Source of the DNA: Immundisolibacterales bacterium
Lineage (GTDB): Bacteria; Pseudomonadota; Gammaproteobacteria; HK1
DNA: 54,349 nucleotides
Reading direction: 5' to 3'
Assembly (NCBI GenBank): GCA_026712715.1
Contig: JAPOPW010000076.1
Coordinates: 1-54,349, forward strand
Under the pieces are notes generated by a model, which saw nothing but the letters and a program-made list of their open reading frames with translations, was not told the origin of the DNA and did not search any database. This document shows positions 1 through 8,419 of this stretch, in pieces. How positions within the stretch are numbered: position 1 is the stretch's first letter; the number at the start of each line of letters is the position of its first letter. The position numbers were made by a program, and so were the translations under genes.

Positions 1-136
1 CACTGAAATGCCCCTCTCCCCCGCTCCACACCGACCCTCCGGGCCATCAACCGCCGACCGACCTCTCGAAAACGCTCCGAAGAAAGCGAAACAACGCGCC
101 AGAAAACAAAATCGCGACCTTCATGCAACATGCGGG

Positions 137-268
137 CTAGAGTTTGCGCATTTTGTGTGACACTGCGGGCGGGCTCGACCGCATGTATTCGGCCGCGCGC
201 GTCAAGTTGCCCAGACGCGCCACTTGGCAGAACGCGCGAAGCTGCGCGATCCGGTCGCTCAGCCCGTG
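137..268 (-). pseudogene. LysR-type regulator, N-terminal HTH fragment
   Basis: About 43 residues read as the start of a LysR-family DNA-binding domain: the pattern LRAFCQVARLGNLTRAAE followed by SPPAVSHKMRKL matches the helix-turn-helix (SxxPAVSxxIxxLE) of that family. The reading stops at a TAG exactly where the family has its usual Glu after Leu, and nothing recognisable follows towards position 1. The effector-binding domain (about 200 residues) is missing. The fragment is non-functional as seen. The family call rests only on this short motif. Confidence 0.55.
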
Positions 269-434
269 CGCGACGGTCCCGCGGCCATGCCGCGCGCACG
301 GCTTCTTCACCGCGCCCCCAACGCCGGCCGTGAGCGCCATTCGCCTGGTTCGCCTCCCAGTCCTCTTTGCGCCGAATGCACCCGGTCCGCGCCCTGCGGG
401 CGATGCCCGAGCTGTCCGTCGCCCCTGAGCGTGC

Positions 435-629
435 ATCCCGCGCCAGGTCCCGGTGGCCGCGCTCCATCAGCGCGAGCGCCTCGTCGATGCGCCGACGCGT
501 CCTCGCCTGAAGGTCCCCGCAGGGATGCCACTCCGCCGCCGTCCGCGCCGCGCCGAACAGCTCCCCCGCAATCTCGCGCGCCGACTTCCCCGCCAGACGC
601 CCGTCTAGCGCCCTCAGCAGCTCGTGATG
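435..629 (-). pseudogene. DUF2285 domain fragment
   Basis: Translating the minus strand from 629 gives a domain starting HELLRALDGRLAGKSAREIA, then GELFGAARTAAEW, and ending RRRIDEALALMERGHRDLAR. This is the typical DUF2285 layout: an LD.RLAG..REIA helix followed by a basic RR.I..A..L...G.RDL helix. The domain is commonly found in small regulator-like proteins encoded in integrative conjugative elements beside the relaxase. Only this domain is left, with no start codon and no N-terminal domain, and the frame then runs on into unrelated sequence. It sits between the LysR and symporter fragments, so it is read here as a relic of a mobile element. Confidence 0.6.
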
Positions 630-663
630 GCCTCCTCCCGGACCCGCCCTCGCCCTGTGCCCG

Positions 664-825
664 GCTCTTGTCGAACAGCAATCGGAATCCGTAGCCCACC
701 TTGTGCCACGGCGTGACGACCAGCCCCAGCGTCAGGAGCACCCCCGTCCCGCCGAGGATTCCGAGCATCGGCGGTCCCCCGGCGAATGCATTGACGGAAT
801 CAAATACCCTGTTCCGTCGGTCCAT
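664..825 (-). pseudogene. AGCS sodium:alanine/glycine symporter, N-terminal fragment
   Basis: 54 residues beginning MDRRNRVFDSVNAFAGG resemble the amino terminus of sodium:alanine symporters (AlsT/AGCS family): an N-terminal amphipathic stretch, then a GPPxLxxLxGTGxxLT membrane segment, then VTPWHKVGYGFRLLFDK, equivalent to the loop before helix 2. A full protein has about 450 residues and 10 or more membrane helices, so about 90 percent is gone. The open frame then continues into low-complexity Arg/Gly sequence overlying the DUF2285 fragment, which marks a fusion junction near 660. Confidence 0.5.
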
Positions 826-872
826 TGCTCCCTCCAAGAAAGTCGCCGAGGCGGTCATGTCCGACGGGAGGG

Positions 873-1148
873 CTAGCTCACCCGACGCGACGTGATCACG
901 CGTTGGGCGATCGTCCGGAACGCCCGGCCAAGCGCCGGACCGTCCGCGGCATGGAAGTAGAAAATTGCGCGGTCAGCGCTGGCGGTCCCGGGCGCGCCGT
1001 AGCACTCGACGAGGGCATCTCGCCAGCGGGCGTTGACGCTCGCCATCGCGCCGATCGTGTAGAACGGCGCTCCGGTGGTCCCCGTCACGCGCCGATCGGG
1101 GTAGTAGTATCCTTGCGCCTTTTCCCCCGGTCCGAGCTGTCCGTGCAC
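873..1148 (-). pseudogene. Unrecognised reading frame, possibly a gene fragment
   Basis: A 91-residue open frame with balanced composition, unlike the Arg/Pro-rich shadow frames around it. It contains YYYPDRR and a stretch of mixed hydrophobic and polar residues (PFYTIGAMASVNARWRDAL), then DRAIFYFHAADGPALG. No family is recognised. The neighbours on both sides are truncated genes, so this is probably the remnant of another one rather than a complete small gene. No ribosome binding site is evident. Confidence 0.25.
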
Positions 1149-1292
1149 GGCATTTCCGATCGCTGCCTTCTTCTATTCTCGGGGATTGCGAGTAAATTGT
1201 GCGTATTCTTTATGATCGAAATAGTGTCGTTTTCGTGCATATTGCAATGAATTTGCAACGCTGAACTGAATCGCCGACGCAATCGCCGCGCG

Positions 1293-1553
1293 TGAGGCCC
1301 GAATCGGGGCGGGCTCCTGCGGGTGCCGCGCGGCGTTGGCGAGCAGGTTGTTCAGACCCTGCACGATGCGCCGGCGGTTGGCCATCACGGGCGGCAGGTC
1401 GCCCGGCAGGTCGATGAGCACGCTGTGCCGCGCGCCGCCGGACAGAAATGTGCTCCGCGCCCGGTCCACCAGTGCGGCAACCTCCGAGCGCTCGGGCGCG
1501 ACCGAGAGCGTGCCCGCCTCGATGCGCCCCGTATCGAGCAGGTCGCCGATAAG
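1293..1553 (-). pseudogene. Sensor histidine kinase fragment, partial duplicate of the 1744-4083 gene
   Basis: 87 residues (LIGDLLDTGRIEAGTLS through RRRIVQGLNNLLANAARH to PIRAS) match residues about 365-452 of the neighbouring kinase almost residue for residue: the end of the dimerisation helix and the N-box of the ATPase domain. At DNA level 1299-1557 parallels about 2736-2994. The copy lacks the phospho-acceptor histidine upstream. Downstream, towards lower coordinates, it breaks into AT-rich sequence that no longer matches a kinase. It is a dead partial duplicate, or the remains of a paralogous kinase, in the same orientation as the intact gene. Confidence 0.8.
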
Positions 1554-1743
1554 TGTCGGCACGACGCCGCGCCGGGCGCCGACGTCCACGGGCGAGCACG
1601 GCTGCCCGGCGCGTCCCGGTCAGCGTAGCGCGCGCCGGGGCCGCCGGGAACGGACGTGGCGATACCGCAAGAGCTGCGCCCGGGGCGGTGCCTCGGGCGC
1701 CGGGGGCCGCGGCCCGCGCCGCGACGGCCGCACGGCAGTGACG

Positions 1744-4083
1744 TCAGGTGACGTCAGGCCTTGCCATGCGGTAGCCAACGCCGCGCACGTTGAAGATCCA
1801 GGTCGGGCTCTGGGCGTTCTCGGCGAGCTTCGCGCGGAGCTTCTTCACGAAGTTGCGCACGAGATTGACGTCGCCCGCCTCGCTCGCGCTCCAGAGCTTG
1901 CGCACCAGGGTATCGTAGGTCACCACCCGTCCCGCCTCGAGCGCGAGCACGCGCAGGAGATCGAACTCCGTCGCGGTCAGCTCGACCTCGCGCCCGTCCA
2001 CCGTCACCCGGCGCTTCTCGTAGTGGATGGCGAGCGCGCCGAGCGCGAAGGGCTCGGGGCGGGCGACGCGGCGCAGCGCCGCGCCCACCCGGGCGGTCAG
2101 CTCGGTCGGCGAGAAGGGCTTGACGATGTAGTCTGCGGCGCCCGCCTTGAGGGCTTCGGCGATGGTCTCGTCGCGGCCGTAGCCGGAGATGAAGACCACC
2201 GGCAGATCGGCGAGCTCGGGGACGCTCGCCATCAGCTCGATGCCGTCGGTGCCCGGCAGCACGAGGTCGAGCAGAACGAGATGGGGCCGCTCGGTGCGCA
2301 AGATGTGCGAGAGCTCCGCGTGCCCGCGCGTCACCAGCGCGGTGTATCCCGCGCGGGTGAGCGCGTCGCGCACGAAGCGCAGCGTCTGCGGGTCGTCGTC
2401 GACGACCAGGATGCGCGGGGACTCGCCCGTCTTGGAGGTCGGGCCGGGCACCCGGGGGCCGGCGGCCTGAGCGGCGCGGGCATCCTCGACCACCGGCACG
2501 GTGAAGGTGAAGCGCGCGCCCCGGCCGGAGCCGGCGCTCTCGGCGCGGATGCGCCCCCCGTGCGCCTCGACGAGCCCCTTGCAGATGACGAGCCCGAGGC
2601 CCGTGCCCGCGACCGTCCGCGCGCCGCTCGCGCCGGTGTACTTGCGAAACAGCTGCGGCAGCACCTCGGGCGCGACGCCCTTGCCCTCGTCGCAGACCGA
2701 GACCGCGACGTGGACGCCGTCGCGCACCGCCTCGACCCGGATCGGGGCGGACTCCGGCGAGTGCCGCGCGGCGTTGGCGAGGAGGTTGTTCAGCACCTGC
2801 ACGATGCGCCGGCGGTCGGCCATCACCGGGGGCAGATCGCCCGGCAGGTCGATGCGCACGTTGTGCGGAGCGCCCCCGGAGAGGAAGGTGTTGCGCGCCC
2901 GGTCGACCAGCGCGGCCACCTCGGAGCGCTCGAGCGCGACCGAGAGCGTGCCCGCCTCGATGCGCCCCGCATCGAGCAGATCGCCGATGAGCCCGCGCAT
3001 GTGCGCGGCCTGCTCGTGGATGATGCGGTAGAACTCGTGACGCTCTGCCGGGTCGAGCTCGGCCGACTCCTCGAGGAGCGTGGAGGCCGAGCCCTTGATC
3101 GACGTGAGCGGCGTGCGCAGCTCGTGGCTCACCAGCCCGAGGAACTCCGCGCGCGAGCGCTCGAGCTCCTGGAGCGGCGCGAGGTCCTGCACGGTGACCA
3201 CCGTCGAGGCGACCTCGCCCTCGTCGGTGTGGATCGGGGTCGCGTTGAGGAGCACCGTGACGCTTCGCCCGTCGGGAACCGTCAGCACGGCCTCCTCGGC
3301 GCGGATCGCGTTCGCGGTGCCGAGCGTCTGCGCCAGTTGGTCGAGCCGGAACTCGCGCCCGTCCGACAGGTGCCAGGCGGCAGTGTGCAGCAACTCCTCG
3401 CTCGGGTGGCCCGCCGAGCGCAGGGGCTCGACGATGCGCCGCGCCTCGCGGTTGAACGACACCGCGCGCCCGGTCCGTGCATCGAACACCGCGACGCCGA
3501 CCGGGGAGGTCTCGACCAGGGCCTCGAGGTCCGCGCGCGCGCGCTGCTCGTCGCGGTGGGTGCGGGCGTTGGCGATTGCGGCCGCGGCCTGCGAGGCGAA
3601 CAGCGCCATCACCTCCTGGTCCTCGTCGGTGAACGCGGGCCCCGTCTCCTTCTCGCCGAGGAAGAAGGTACCGACCTGCGCGCCGCGGTGGCGCATCGGC
3701 GTGCCCTGAAAGGCCCTGATGCACACCCCGTCGGTGGAAAAGCCGAGTCCGCGCACATAGGCGGGCATGTCCGCCACCCGCAACGGCGAGGGCAGGTCGC
3801 GCAGCACCTCGAACACCTGCAAGCTGTCCGCCCACGCCCGCACCTGGCGTTCCTCCTCGGGCGTGAAGCCGGAGAACACGACATCCTCGGGCTGACCCGT
3901 ATCGCCGATGGTGGTGACGATGGCGTAGCGTGCACCGGTCAGCGCGCGGGCGCCCTCGGCGCTCTCGCGCATCACCGTGGCGACGTCGAGTTTCGCGCTG
4001 ATGCGCAGGATGGCGGCGGTGAGCGCGGCAATCCGCTCGCGCAGGATCTCGATGTCCCGGCCCTGGTCGCCGGTTTCGCTCAT
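1744..4083 (-). CDS. Hybrid sensor histidine kinase fused to an OmpR-type response regulator
   Basis: A 779-residue soluble protein holding a complete two-component pathway in one chain. Domains in order: GAF-like sensor (about 30-175), PAS-like domain (about 185-300), HisKA with FLGLVSHELRTP (phospho-acceptor His320), HATPase with N-box NNLLANAARHS and G-boxes DEGKGV and GTGLGL (about 425-530), receiver with acidic DDD at 562-564, phosphorylatable Asp606 and Lys655, and an OmpR/PhoB winged helix (about 680-775). No membrane segment is present, so it should sense a cytoplasmic signal. Fusion of a kinase to a receiver with its own DNA-binding domain is uncommon in this arrangement. All catalytic residues look intact. 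A partial copy lies just downstream. The signal and target genes cannot be inferred. Confidence 0.9.
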   Translation of the reverse strand: MSETGDQGRDIEILRERIAALTAAILRISAKLDVATVMRESAEGARALTGARYAIVTTIGDTGQPEDVVFSGFTPEEERQVRAWADSLQVFEVLRDLPSPLRVADMPAYVRGLGFSTDGVCIRAFQGTPMRHRGAQVGTFFLGEKETGPAFTDEDQEVMALFASQAAAAIANARTHRDEQRARADLEALVETSPVGVAVFDARTGRAVSFNREARRIVEPLRSAGHPSEELLHTAAWHLSDGREFRLDQLAQTLGTANAIRAEEAVLTVPDGRSVTVLLNATPIHTDEGEVASTVVTVQDLAPLQELERSRAEFLGLVSHELRTPLTSIKGSASTLLEESAELDPAERHEFYRIIHEQAAHMRGLIGDLLDAGRIEAGTLSVALERSEVAALVDRARNTFLSGGAPHNVRIDLPGDLPPVMADRRRIVQVLNNLLANAARHSPESAPIRVEAVRDGVHVAVSVCDEGKGVAPEVLPQLFRKYTGASGARTVAGTGLGLVICKGLVEAHGGRIRAESAGSGRGARFTFTVPVVEDARAAQAAGPRVPGPTSKTGESPRILVVDDDPQTLRFVRDALTRAGYTALVTRGHAELSHILRTERPHLVLLDLVLPGTDGIELMASVPELADLPVVFISGYGRDETIAEALKAGAADYIVKPFSPTELTARVGAALRRVARPEPFALGALAIHYEKRRVTVDGREVELTATEFDLLRVLALEAGRVVTYDTLVRKLWSASEAGDVNLVRNFVKKLRAKLAENAQSPTWIFNVRGVGYRMARPDVT

Positions 4084-4197
4084 ATGGGTGTTCCCCCCCG
4101 GATGCGGCCCGATTCCGCCCTCGAACGGACCGCCCCCGAGGACCCGGGGGCGCGGTTGCGCAGAGCGTCATCCCGCCCGAGCCGGCGATCGGGTCGG

Positions 4198-4227
4198 ATC
4201 GTAACCAATGCACGGCGACATGGACAA
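4198..4227 (-). promoter_or_regulatory. Candidate promoter of the hybrid kinase gene
   Basis: On the minus strand, TTGTCC (4227-4222) and TACGAT (4203-4198) are separated by 18 bp, each matching four or five of six consensus positions of a vegetative promoter. Transcription would start about 105 nt upstream of the kinase ATG at 4083. The rest of the 4084-4366 gap shows nothing else recognisable. Confidence 0.35.
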
Positions 4228-4366
4228 TTTGGCGGGCTCGCGAAAAGAGTCCCCGGGAGTGATTCTCCGCCCCGTACGTCACCGAGCGCGCGGCGATGGG
4301 TGCCGGCGGTCGCGCTGCGCGGCCGCGTCGCGGGGGCGGCGGCGGGCGGTTCGGCGCGGCGGCGTT

Positions 4367-5158
4367 GACCTGCACGGCCACCTCCACCTTCGCCTTGTCC
4401 CGAGGCCGCCGGGCCCGCGCCGGCAGCACCGCCACGCCGTAGTGGTGGGCCAGGTCATGATAGGTCGGGTTGATGTCCGGCTCGTAGCGGTGAGCGCGGC
4501 TCACGGCCGAGCGCAGATTGTCCGGTACCACCAACTCCGGACACCCCCCGAAGAACTCGAGCGCGCGAACATGCGATGCCGTCCAGTCGGGAAGGGTCTG
4601 CGTCCAGGTTGCCTCGGCGAAGGTGTAGCTCGACGCCGCGAGCACCGCGACGAAAACCTGTGCCTGGCGCTCCTCGCCGGTCTCGCGGTCCACCACCGCG
4701 ACGGTCTGCCCGGCGTAGTCGACGAACATCTTCTCGCCCGCACGGTGCTCCTGGCGCATCACCACGTCGAGCGTCCCCGCGAACGCCCGGTACCGCTCGC
4801 AGAACTGGCTGTACTGCAGCCCCTCGGGGTGGGTCGCCTTGTACTGGTGCCATAGCAGCGTGAGCGTCACCCCCTTGCGACGAAGCTCGCGGTGAATCTC
4901 ATCCCACTGCGGCAACGGGCTCGAAGTGCCCTTCGGCGGCGCCGGCGACATCAACAACCGCCGCTGAAGCGCCGCGTCGTCAAGCGACTCGGGCAACGGC
5001 CAGGTCAGCCCCTGAAGCTCGGCGCGGCGTACGTAATCGCCCGCCGTCGTAGGCGACACCCCAACGCTACGGGCAATCGCCCGGACGCTCATTCCCGCGG
5101 CGTGGTACAGCCGCAGAGCCTCTCGTACCTTGCGCATGGACAACCTCCGGTTCGCCAC
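4367..5158 (-). pseudogene. istA: IS21-family transposase IstA, 3'-truncated
   Basis: 264 residues of an IS21-type transposase. An N-terminal helix-turn-helix (about 8-45) is followed by an RNase-H fold with MFVDYAG (Asp147), VPDNLRSAV (Asp213) and DKAKVEV (Glu259), the full DDE set. Similarity stops at EVAVQV; normal IstA proteins run to about 400-500 residues, so the C-terminal third is lost and the frame continues into proline/arginine-rich nonsense. No istB follows. The start at 5158 is supported by the usual N-terminal KVREALRLYHAAGMS pattern. This element is unrelated in detail to the IS21 copy at 16872-19388. Confidence 0.85.
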
Positions 5159-5292
5159 CGTGGTCCCTCCCCGAAAACCAGGAAGGATCCCACCGTCGGC
5201 GGGTTGTCTTGCGTCGCTCAGCTCCGGGGGTCAGACCCCCCAAACCGATCCGGTGAACATCCCGACCGAGGTCGGTCTGCCACCGCAATCAC

Positions 5293-5362
5293 TGTCCACT
5301 TGGTCCGGAATCGGTGTCCAGTTTCCACCGGAATCAGTGTCCACTTCGCTCCGGAATACGCA
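5293..5362 (-). repeat. Terminal repeats of the truncated IS21-type element
   Basis: Three imperfect direct repeats of 22-25 bp follow one another, each beginning TGTCCA and containing CCGGAAT (starts 5293, 5315 and 5338). They lie about 135-205 bp outside the istA start, where IS21 elements carry multiple transposase-binding repeats. The element boundary therefore probably falls near 5362, and the interrupted gene fragment resumes just beyond it. Confidence 0.55.
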
Positions 5363-5373
5363 TTCTTCGGCAC

Positions 5374-5652
5374 GTGCCAGTCCTGGGTGTTCTGGTATCG
5401 GTCCTGTGGCATCGCATCATCAAATCCGACAGAGATCTGAACGCCGTGAAGTTCGAGATCATCCACGAACTCGAGCAATCGCTTCCGGCGTCGCTCTATG
5501 TGCACGAGTGGCGGCTTGCCGAGCAGGGACGCGGAAGGGTCTATCGCTCCGTGACCGACATCGAGCGGTGGATTACGCTGGCCTTCCTCGGTCTGCACGT
5601 TGTTCTCTTCATCGTTCTCGCGGGGAGCGCCCTGCACGGATCGAACCCGTAA
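5374..5652 (+). pseudogene. Membrane protein fragment interrupted by the IS21-type element
   Basis: About 92 residues reading VPVLGVLVSVLWHRIIKS, then DLNAVKFEIIHELEQSLP, then YVHEW, and ending in a hydrophobic segment (WITLAFLGLHVVLFIVLAG). This matches the second half of a widespread small membrane protein family of unknown function with a W..I..YR.LN..KF..I..LE..LP...Y..EW core. The N-terminal half with the first membrane helix is missing at the side of the IS repeats, so the insertion probably truncated it. No start codon belongs to the conserved part. Confidence 0.55.
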
Positions 5653-5757
5653 CGGCCCGGTTTCGACGAAGCCGCGTCGAGGAAGCCGCGAGGAGCCGCC
5701 GGTCGCCGGGGGTCCATACCCAACGGCGTCGCGCACGTTTCGCGCGACGACGCAGCT

Positions 5758-6477
5758 TCAGAATCGAACGTCGCCGGCGTCCTTCGCCGCCTCGATCACG
5801 TCGGGCGCCCGGCTATGGTGCTCGATCCATGTCCGGACCGCGCGAGAAATCCATCCGGCGACTTCGAGAACGCGCTCGTGGTCCGCGGTCGGATCACGCA
5901 CGAAAATCGGCTAGTGATGGGCGATCCGGTTGTGCAAGATCCGCAAAGCGTCGAGGGGGCCGTGCGCCTGCCTTCGGGTCAGCGTCGCGCGGTGCGCGAA
6001 CGCCCCGCGCAACGCCGCTCGCCACAGCGTCATCTCGTAGTTCGCCTTGCGCCCGGCTTCGCCCCGACCACCGGGACCGAGCAGCGAGACCCGGAACCCG
6101 AACGACAGCGCCGTCACGACCCGGGGCGTATCGTCTCCGCGGCCGTCACGTGCAAGCTCCGATCTCGCGCCCGCGATCCGCACCACGGCGCCCCGATCGA
6201 GGCCCGCGCCCGGGTGGTCGTAACATGCCGGGCCATATCGTTCGGCGAGCCGGCGGTGCATGGCGTTGCGCAATGCCAGTTCCAGTCCCTGCAACGGCCC
6301 GTAGAATGCCGAACTGACCGCGGTGTTCCAGGCGTGGAGCCGAATGGCACTTGCCCGATATCTCCCGGCGGCGTCGAGATACGTGCTCAAACGCTCGTGC
6401 GAGAGCGCCGCCTCCAGCTCGTCGAGGGCCTCGTCGGTGTAGGAGAAGGTCTTGACGCGTAGGTCCCGATCCACCAT
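5758..6477 (-). pseudogene. Abi/HEPN-like protein with an in-frame amber codon
   Basis: The ATG at 6477, preceded by GAGG, opens a frame of 188 residues ending at TAG (5911-5913). Beyond that codon the same frame continues for 50 sensible residues (PIFVRDPTADHERVLEVAGW and on) to a TGA at 5758. The protein resembles Abi-family proteins: TYLDAAG, then LHAWNTAVSSAFYGPLQGLE, then LRNAMHRRL. The C-terminal motif, usually RNRIAHHEP, here reads HNRIAHH-stop-P. Thus Glu (GAG) has become TAG, and the first Arg of the HEPN R-x4-H motif is His. Abi proteins of this type are thought to act in phage exclusion or toxin systems; this copy is probably inactive. Confidence 0.65.
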
Positions 6478-6490
6478 ATGGGCCTCGTAC

Positions 6491-6536
6491 ACCCCGGACC
6501 CGCCTCTGCCGCATGGTATGCGCCCGGGGTTTTTTT
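6491..6536 (+). terminator. Rho-independent terminator-like hairpin
   Basis: ACCCCGG (6491-6497) pairs with CCGGGGT (6524-6530), and a small inner hairpin GCAT-ggt-ATGC sits in the loop. Seven T residues follow on the plus strand. No plus-strand gene feeding into it is visible. It lies only 14 nt upstream of the Abi-like start codon on the other strand. Confidence 0.5.
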
Positions 6537-6557
6537 GTTGTCCGAGTCCGACCCCGG

Positions 6558-6881
6558 TCAAGCCGGATTCCGACTGCCGATGGCCCCGTTTGCTCGAAGT
6601 CCTCGCCGGGAGACCGCCCTGCGGGCCTTCCTTGCGTCCTCCTCCACCTTGCGGAATTCCGGCCCCTTCGGCACGAGCGAGCGCGCCTGGCGCATCGCGT
6701 CTCGTAGCGATTCGTATATCCCCAGCCGATGCCAGCAGTCGTACGCGCCGGACGGTTCGGGACCGCGTCTCCTGCCGTCGGCGTCGAACGGGCAGTGCGC
6801 GCACTCGTGCAGGTGCACCGTGACGTCGTGCGCGCTGTACGCGCGCGCCGTCCAGTTCTCGTAGGCGTAATAGCGCTTCAT
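6558..6881 (-). CDS. Small conserved protein with HxxxCxxC motif
   Basis: 107 residues starting MKRYYAYENWTARAYS, with the pattern HLHECAHCPFDADGRRRG about 30 residues in, followed by YDCWHRLGIYESLRDAMRQA. Short proteins with YENW, a His-Cys-Cys cluster, a Gly-rich turn and a W.GP.....A...A helix occur widely as uncharacterised proteins; the cluster may bind metal. The start at 6881 is chosen because GAGGAAG lies 5-6 nt upstream. The C-terminal 35 residues are basic and low in complexity. It precedes the Abi-like gene on the same strand. Function unknown. Confidence 0.5.
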   Translation of the reverse strand: MKRYYAYENWTARAYSAHDVTVHLHECAHCPFDADGRRRGPEPSGAYDCWHRLGIYESLRDAMRQARSLVPKGPEFRKVEEDARKARRAVSRRGLRANGAIGSRNPA

Positions 6882-7370
6882 CGCGACTTCCTCGCTGCTC
6901 GACGACGGCATTCTCCCCGCGCGGGCGCCCGTCGCAAGGCGCCCGCGTTGGGATCTCGACCGCCGCCCACGCATCAGCCCCCGGTGTAGAGCTACCGCTC
7001 CCTTCCGGAAACGTCAATCCGGGTTCGGCCCCGGAAACGCCCCCCGAGATGCGCGAGTGCCGTGCATCGCCGCGGCCGACATCGCCCTTGATGCGGCGCC
7101 GACCGCGCCCGACTCCGCCGCCGGCCCGTCGGCGGTCGACGAGGCGGTCGACGCGGCGTGTCAGGCGCCGGCCGGAACCGGCGGGTCCGGGGGGCCGTTC
7201 GGCTCGGCGGGGGGGGGCGCACGCCGAAGGGGGAGGGCAGCGCAGGCGAAGGGCGAGCCCGGGACGGCGGACGGGGCGTGTGCGTCCACGGCCTCCCGGG
7301 CGTTCGTCCTCGCCCGAGGAAGGGGCCCATGCGCCACCACGCCGCCGTTGCCGACGCTGTACCCGCCGCG
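6882..7370. other. Gene-free, decayed stretch with a G9 run
   Basis: No reading frame with recognisable protein content is visible on either strand. The segment is rich in Arg/Pro/Ala-coding sequence typical of non-coding GC-rich DNA and includes a run of nine G residues (7209-7217). It separates the small CxxC gene from the PhyH fragment, and its right end is where PhyH homology abruptly begins. Confidence 0.5.
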
Positions 7371-8062
7371 AGAGGCTGGGGCGCAAGCATCAGCTCAACC
7401 ACGCCCATGTCGTGTTCCGGGTCGCCAGCCGGCTCATCCGGCACGCGCGGATCCTCGATGCCGTCGAGGGAATTCTCGGACCCGACATCCTGTGCTGGAA
7501 CTCGACCTTTTTCACCAAAGAGCCGCGCACGCCCTCCTACGTGAGCTGGCATCAGGACCTCAGGTACTGGGGCCTTTCGGGCGACTCACTGGTGTCGGTG
7601 TGGGTGGCGCTCGGACGCGTCACCGAGGCGCACGGCTGCATGCGCTTCGTGCCCGGCAGCCACCGGCTCAAGCTGCTCGAGCATCGTGACACCTACGATG
7701 GGGAGAACTTCCTCACCCGCGGTCAGGAGGCGGTGTACGAAATGGACGAGAGCCGGACCGTGAAGGTAGAGCTCAGGGCGGGCGAGGCTTCGCTCCACGA
7801 CGGGAGGCTCCTCCACGCTTCGTCGCCCAATGTTTCCGACGAGTGCCGGATCGGCTACGTCATCGACTACATCTCCCCCGGCATGCGTCCGGTCGTGGCC
7901 GCGCGCGACTCCGCGCTCCTCGTGCGGGGCGAGGACCGCTACGGTCACTTCGAGCTGGTGCCGCCGCCGGAAGACGATCTGACGCCCGATGCGCTCTCCT
8001 GGCACCGGCGCATCCTGAGCGCGCAGGCTGAGACGCTCTACCAGGAGCCGCGCCCGCCCTGA
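7371..8062 (+). pseudogene. Phytanoyl-CoA dioxygenase (PhyH) family protein, 5'-truncated
   Basis: About 229 residues match the body of PhyH-type Fe(II)/2-oxoglutarate oxygenases: RILDAVEGILGPDILCW, the metal ligands in SWHQDLRYWG (HxD), LHDGRLLHAS (distal His) and the 2-oxoglutarate Arg in CRIGYVIDYISPG. The catalytic core looks complete, but the first 40-60 residues, including the start codon, are missing. The frame runs upstream into unrelated Arg/Pro-rich sequence. Homologues act on small metabolites, often in compatible-solute or secondary metabolism. As it stands the gene lacks a credible start. Confidence 0.75.
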
Positions 8063-8113
8063 GCGGCTCGAACGAACGGGCGTGGCAAAGGCGGCGCGGG
8101 CCCTTGCCGAGAC

Positions 8114-8354
8114 CTATCGCCTCGCGTCATGGATGGTCATCGGCACCTGGTCGGCGGGGGAGAGTTCCTCCGCGGCAAACCGCCCGTTGCGGTCCTCCCT
8201 CAGCTCGTGATTCACCCGCTGTCCTTCGTGCAGCGTCCCGAGCCGTCCGCTCGACAGCCGAGATGTGAGCGAACGCGTTCATCGACCCGTCCTCCGGCGC
8301 GATGAACCCGTCGACCTTGGTGGCGTGGAACCACTTGACGGTTCCGGTCCGCAT
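8114..8354 (-). pseudogene. CspA-type cold-shock protein, frameshifted
   Basis: The first 36 residues (MRTGTVKWFHATKVDGFIAP through FAHISAVER) carry the RNP1-like KWF and RNP2-like FAHIS motifs of cold-shock domains. After VERT the frame shifts: the continuation in the next frame reads LGTLHEGQRVNHELREDRNG and ends at a TAG at 8114. One indel near 8232 therefore breaks the gene. KGFGFI has become KVDGFI, a further sign of decay. An intact protein of this type would have about 78 residues and bind single-stranded RNA or DNA. Confidence 0.75.
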
Positions 8355-8419
8355 CGTTCCCCTCTCCTTTGGGGTGGCCTGCGGTCGGAAGTGTGTGGTC
8401 GGGTCCGGCGTTCGTCCGG

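Noticed and set aside
1336..4368. Very long plus-strand frame of about 1010 codons
   Set aside because: It is the reverse-strand shadow of the hybrid kinase gene: Arg/His/Ala-rich, no domain, no ribosome binding site. The minus-strand reading has full catalytic motifs.
5911..5913. TAG as a sense codon (amber recoding), because both the LysR and Abi frames have TAG in place of Glu
   Set aside because: Intact core genes such as hrcA, grpE, glmM and secG end with TAG at the expected place and are followed by other genes, so TAG is a normal stop here; the two cases lie in decayed genes.
7049..7370. N-terminal part of the PhyH frame as a real protein extension
   Set aside because: Arg/Pro/Ala-rich sequence with a G9 run and no similarity to the N-terminus of PhyH proteins; homology begins only at about 7371.
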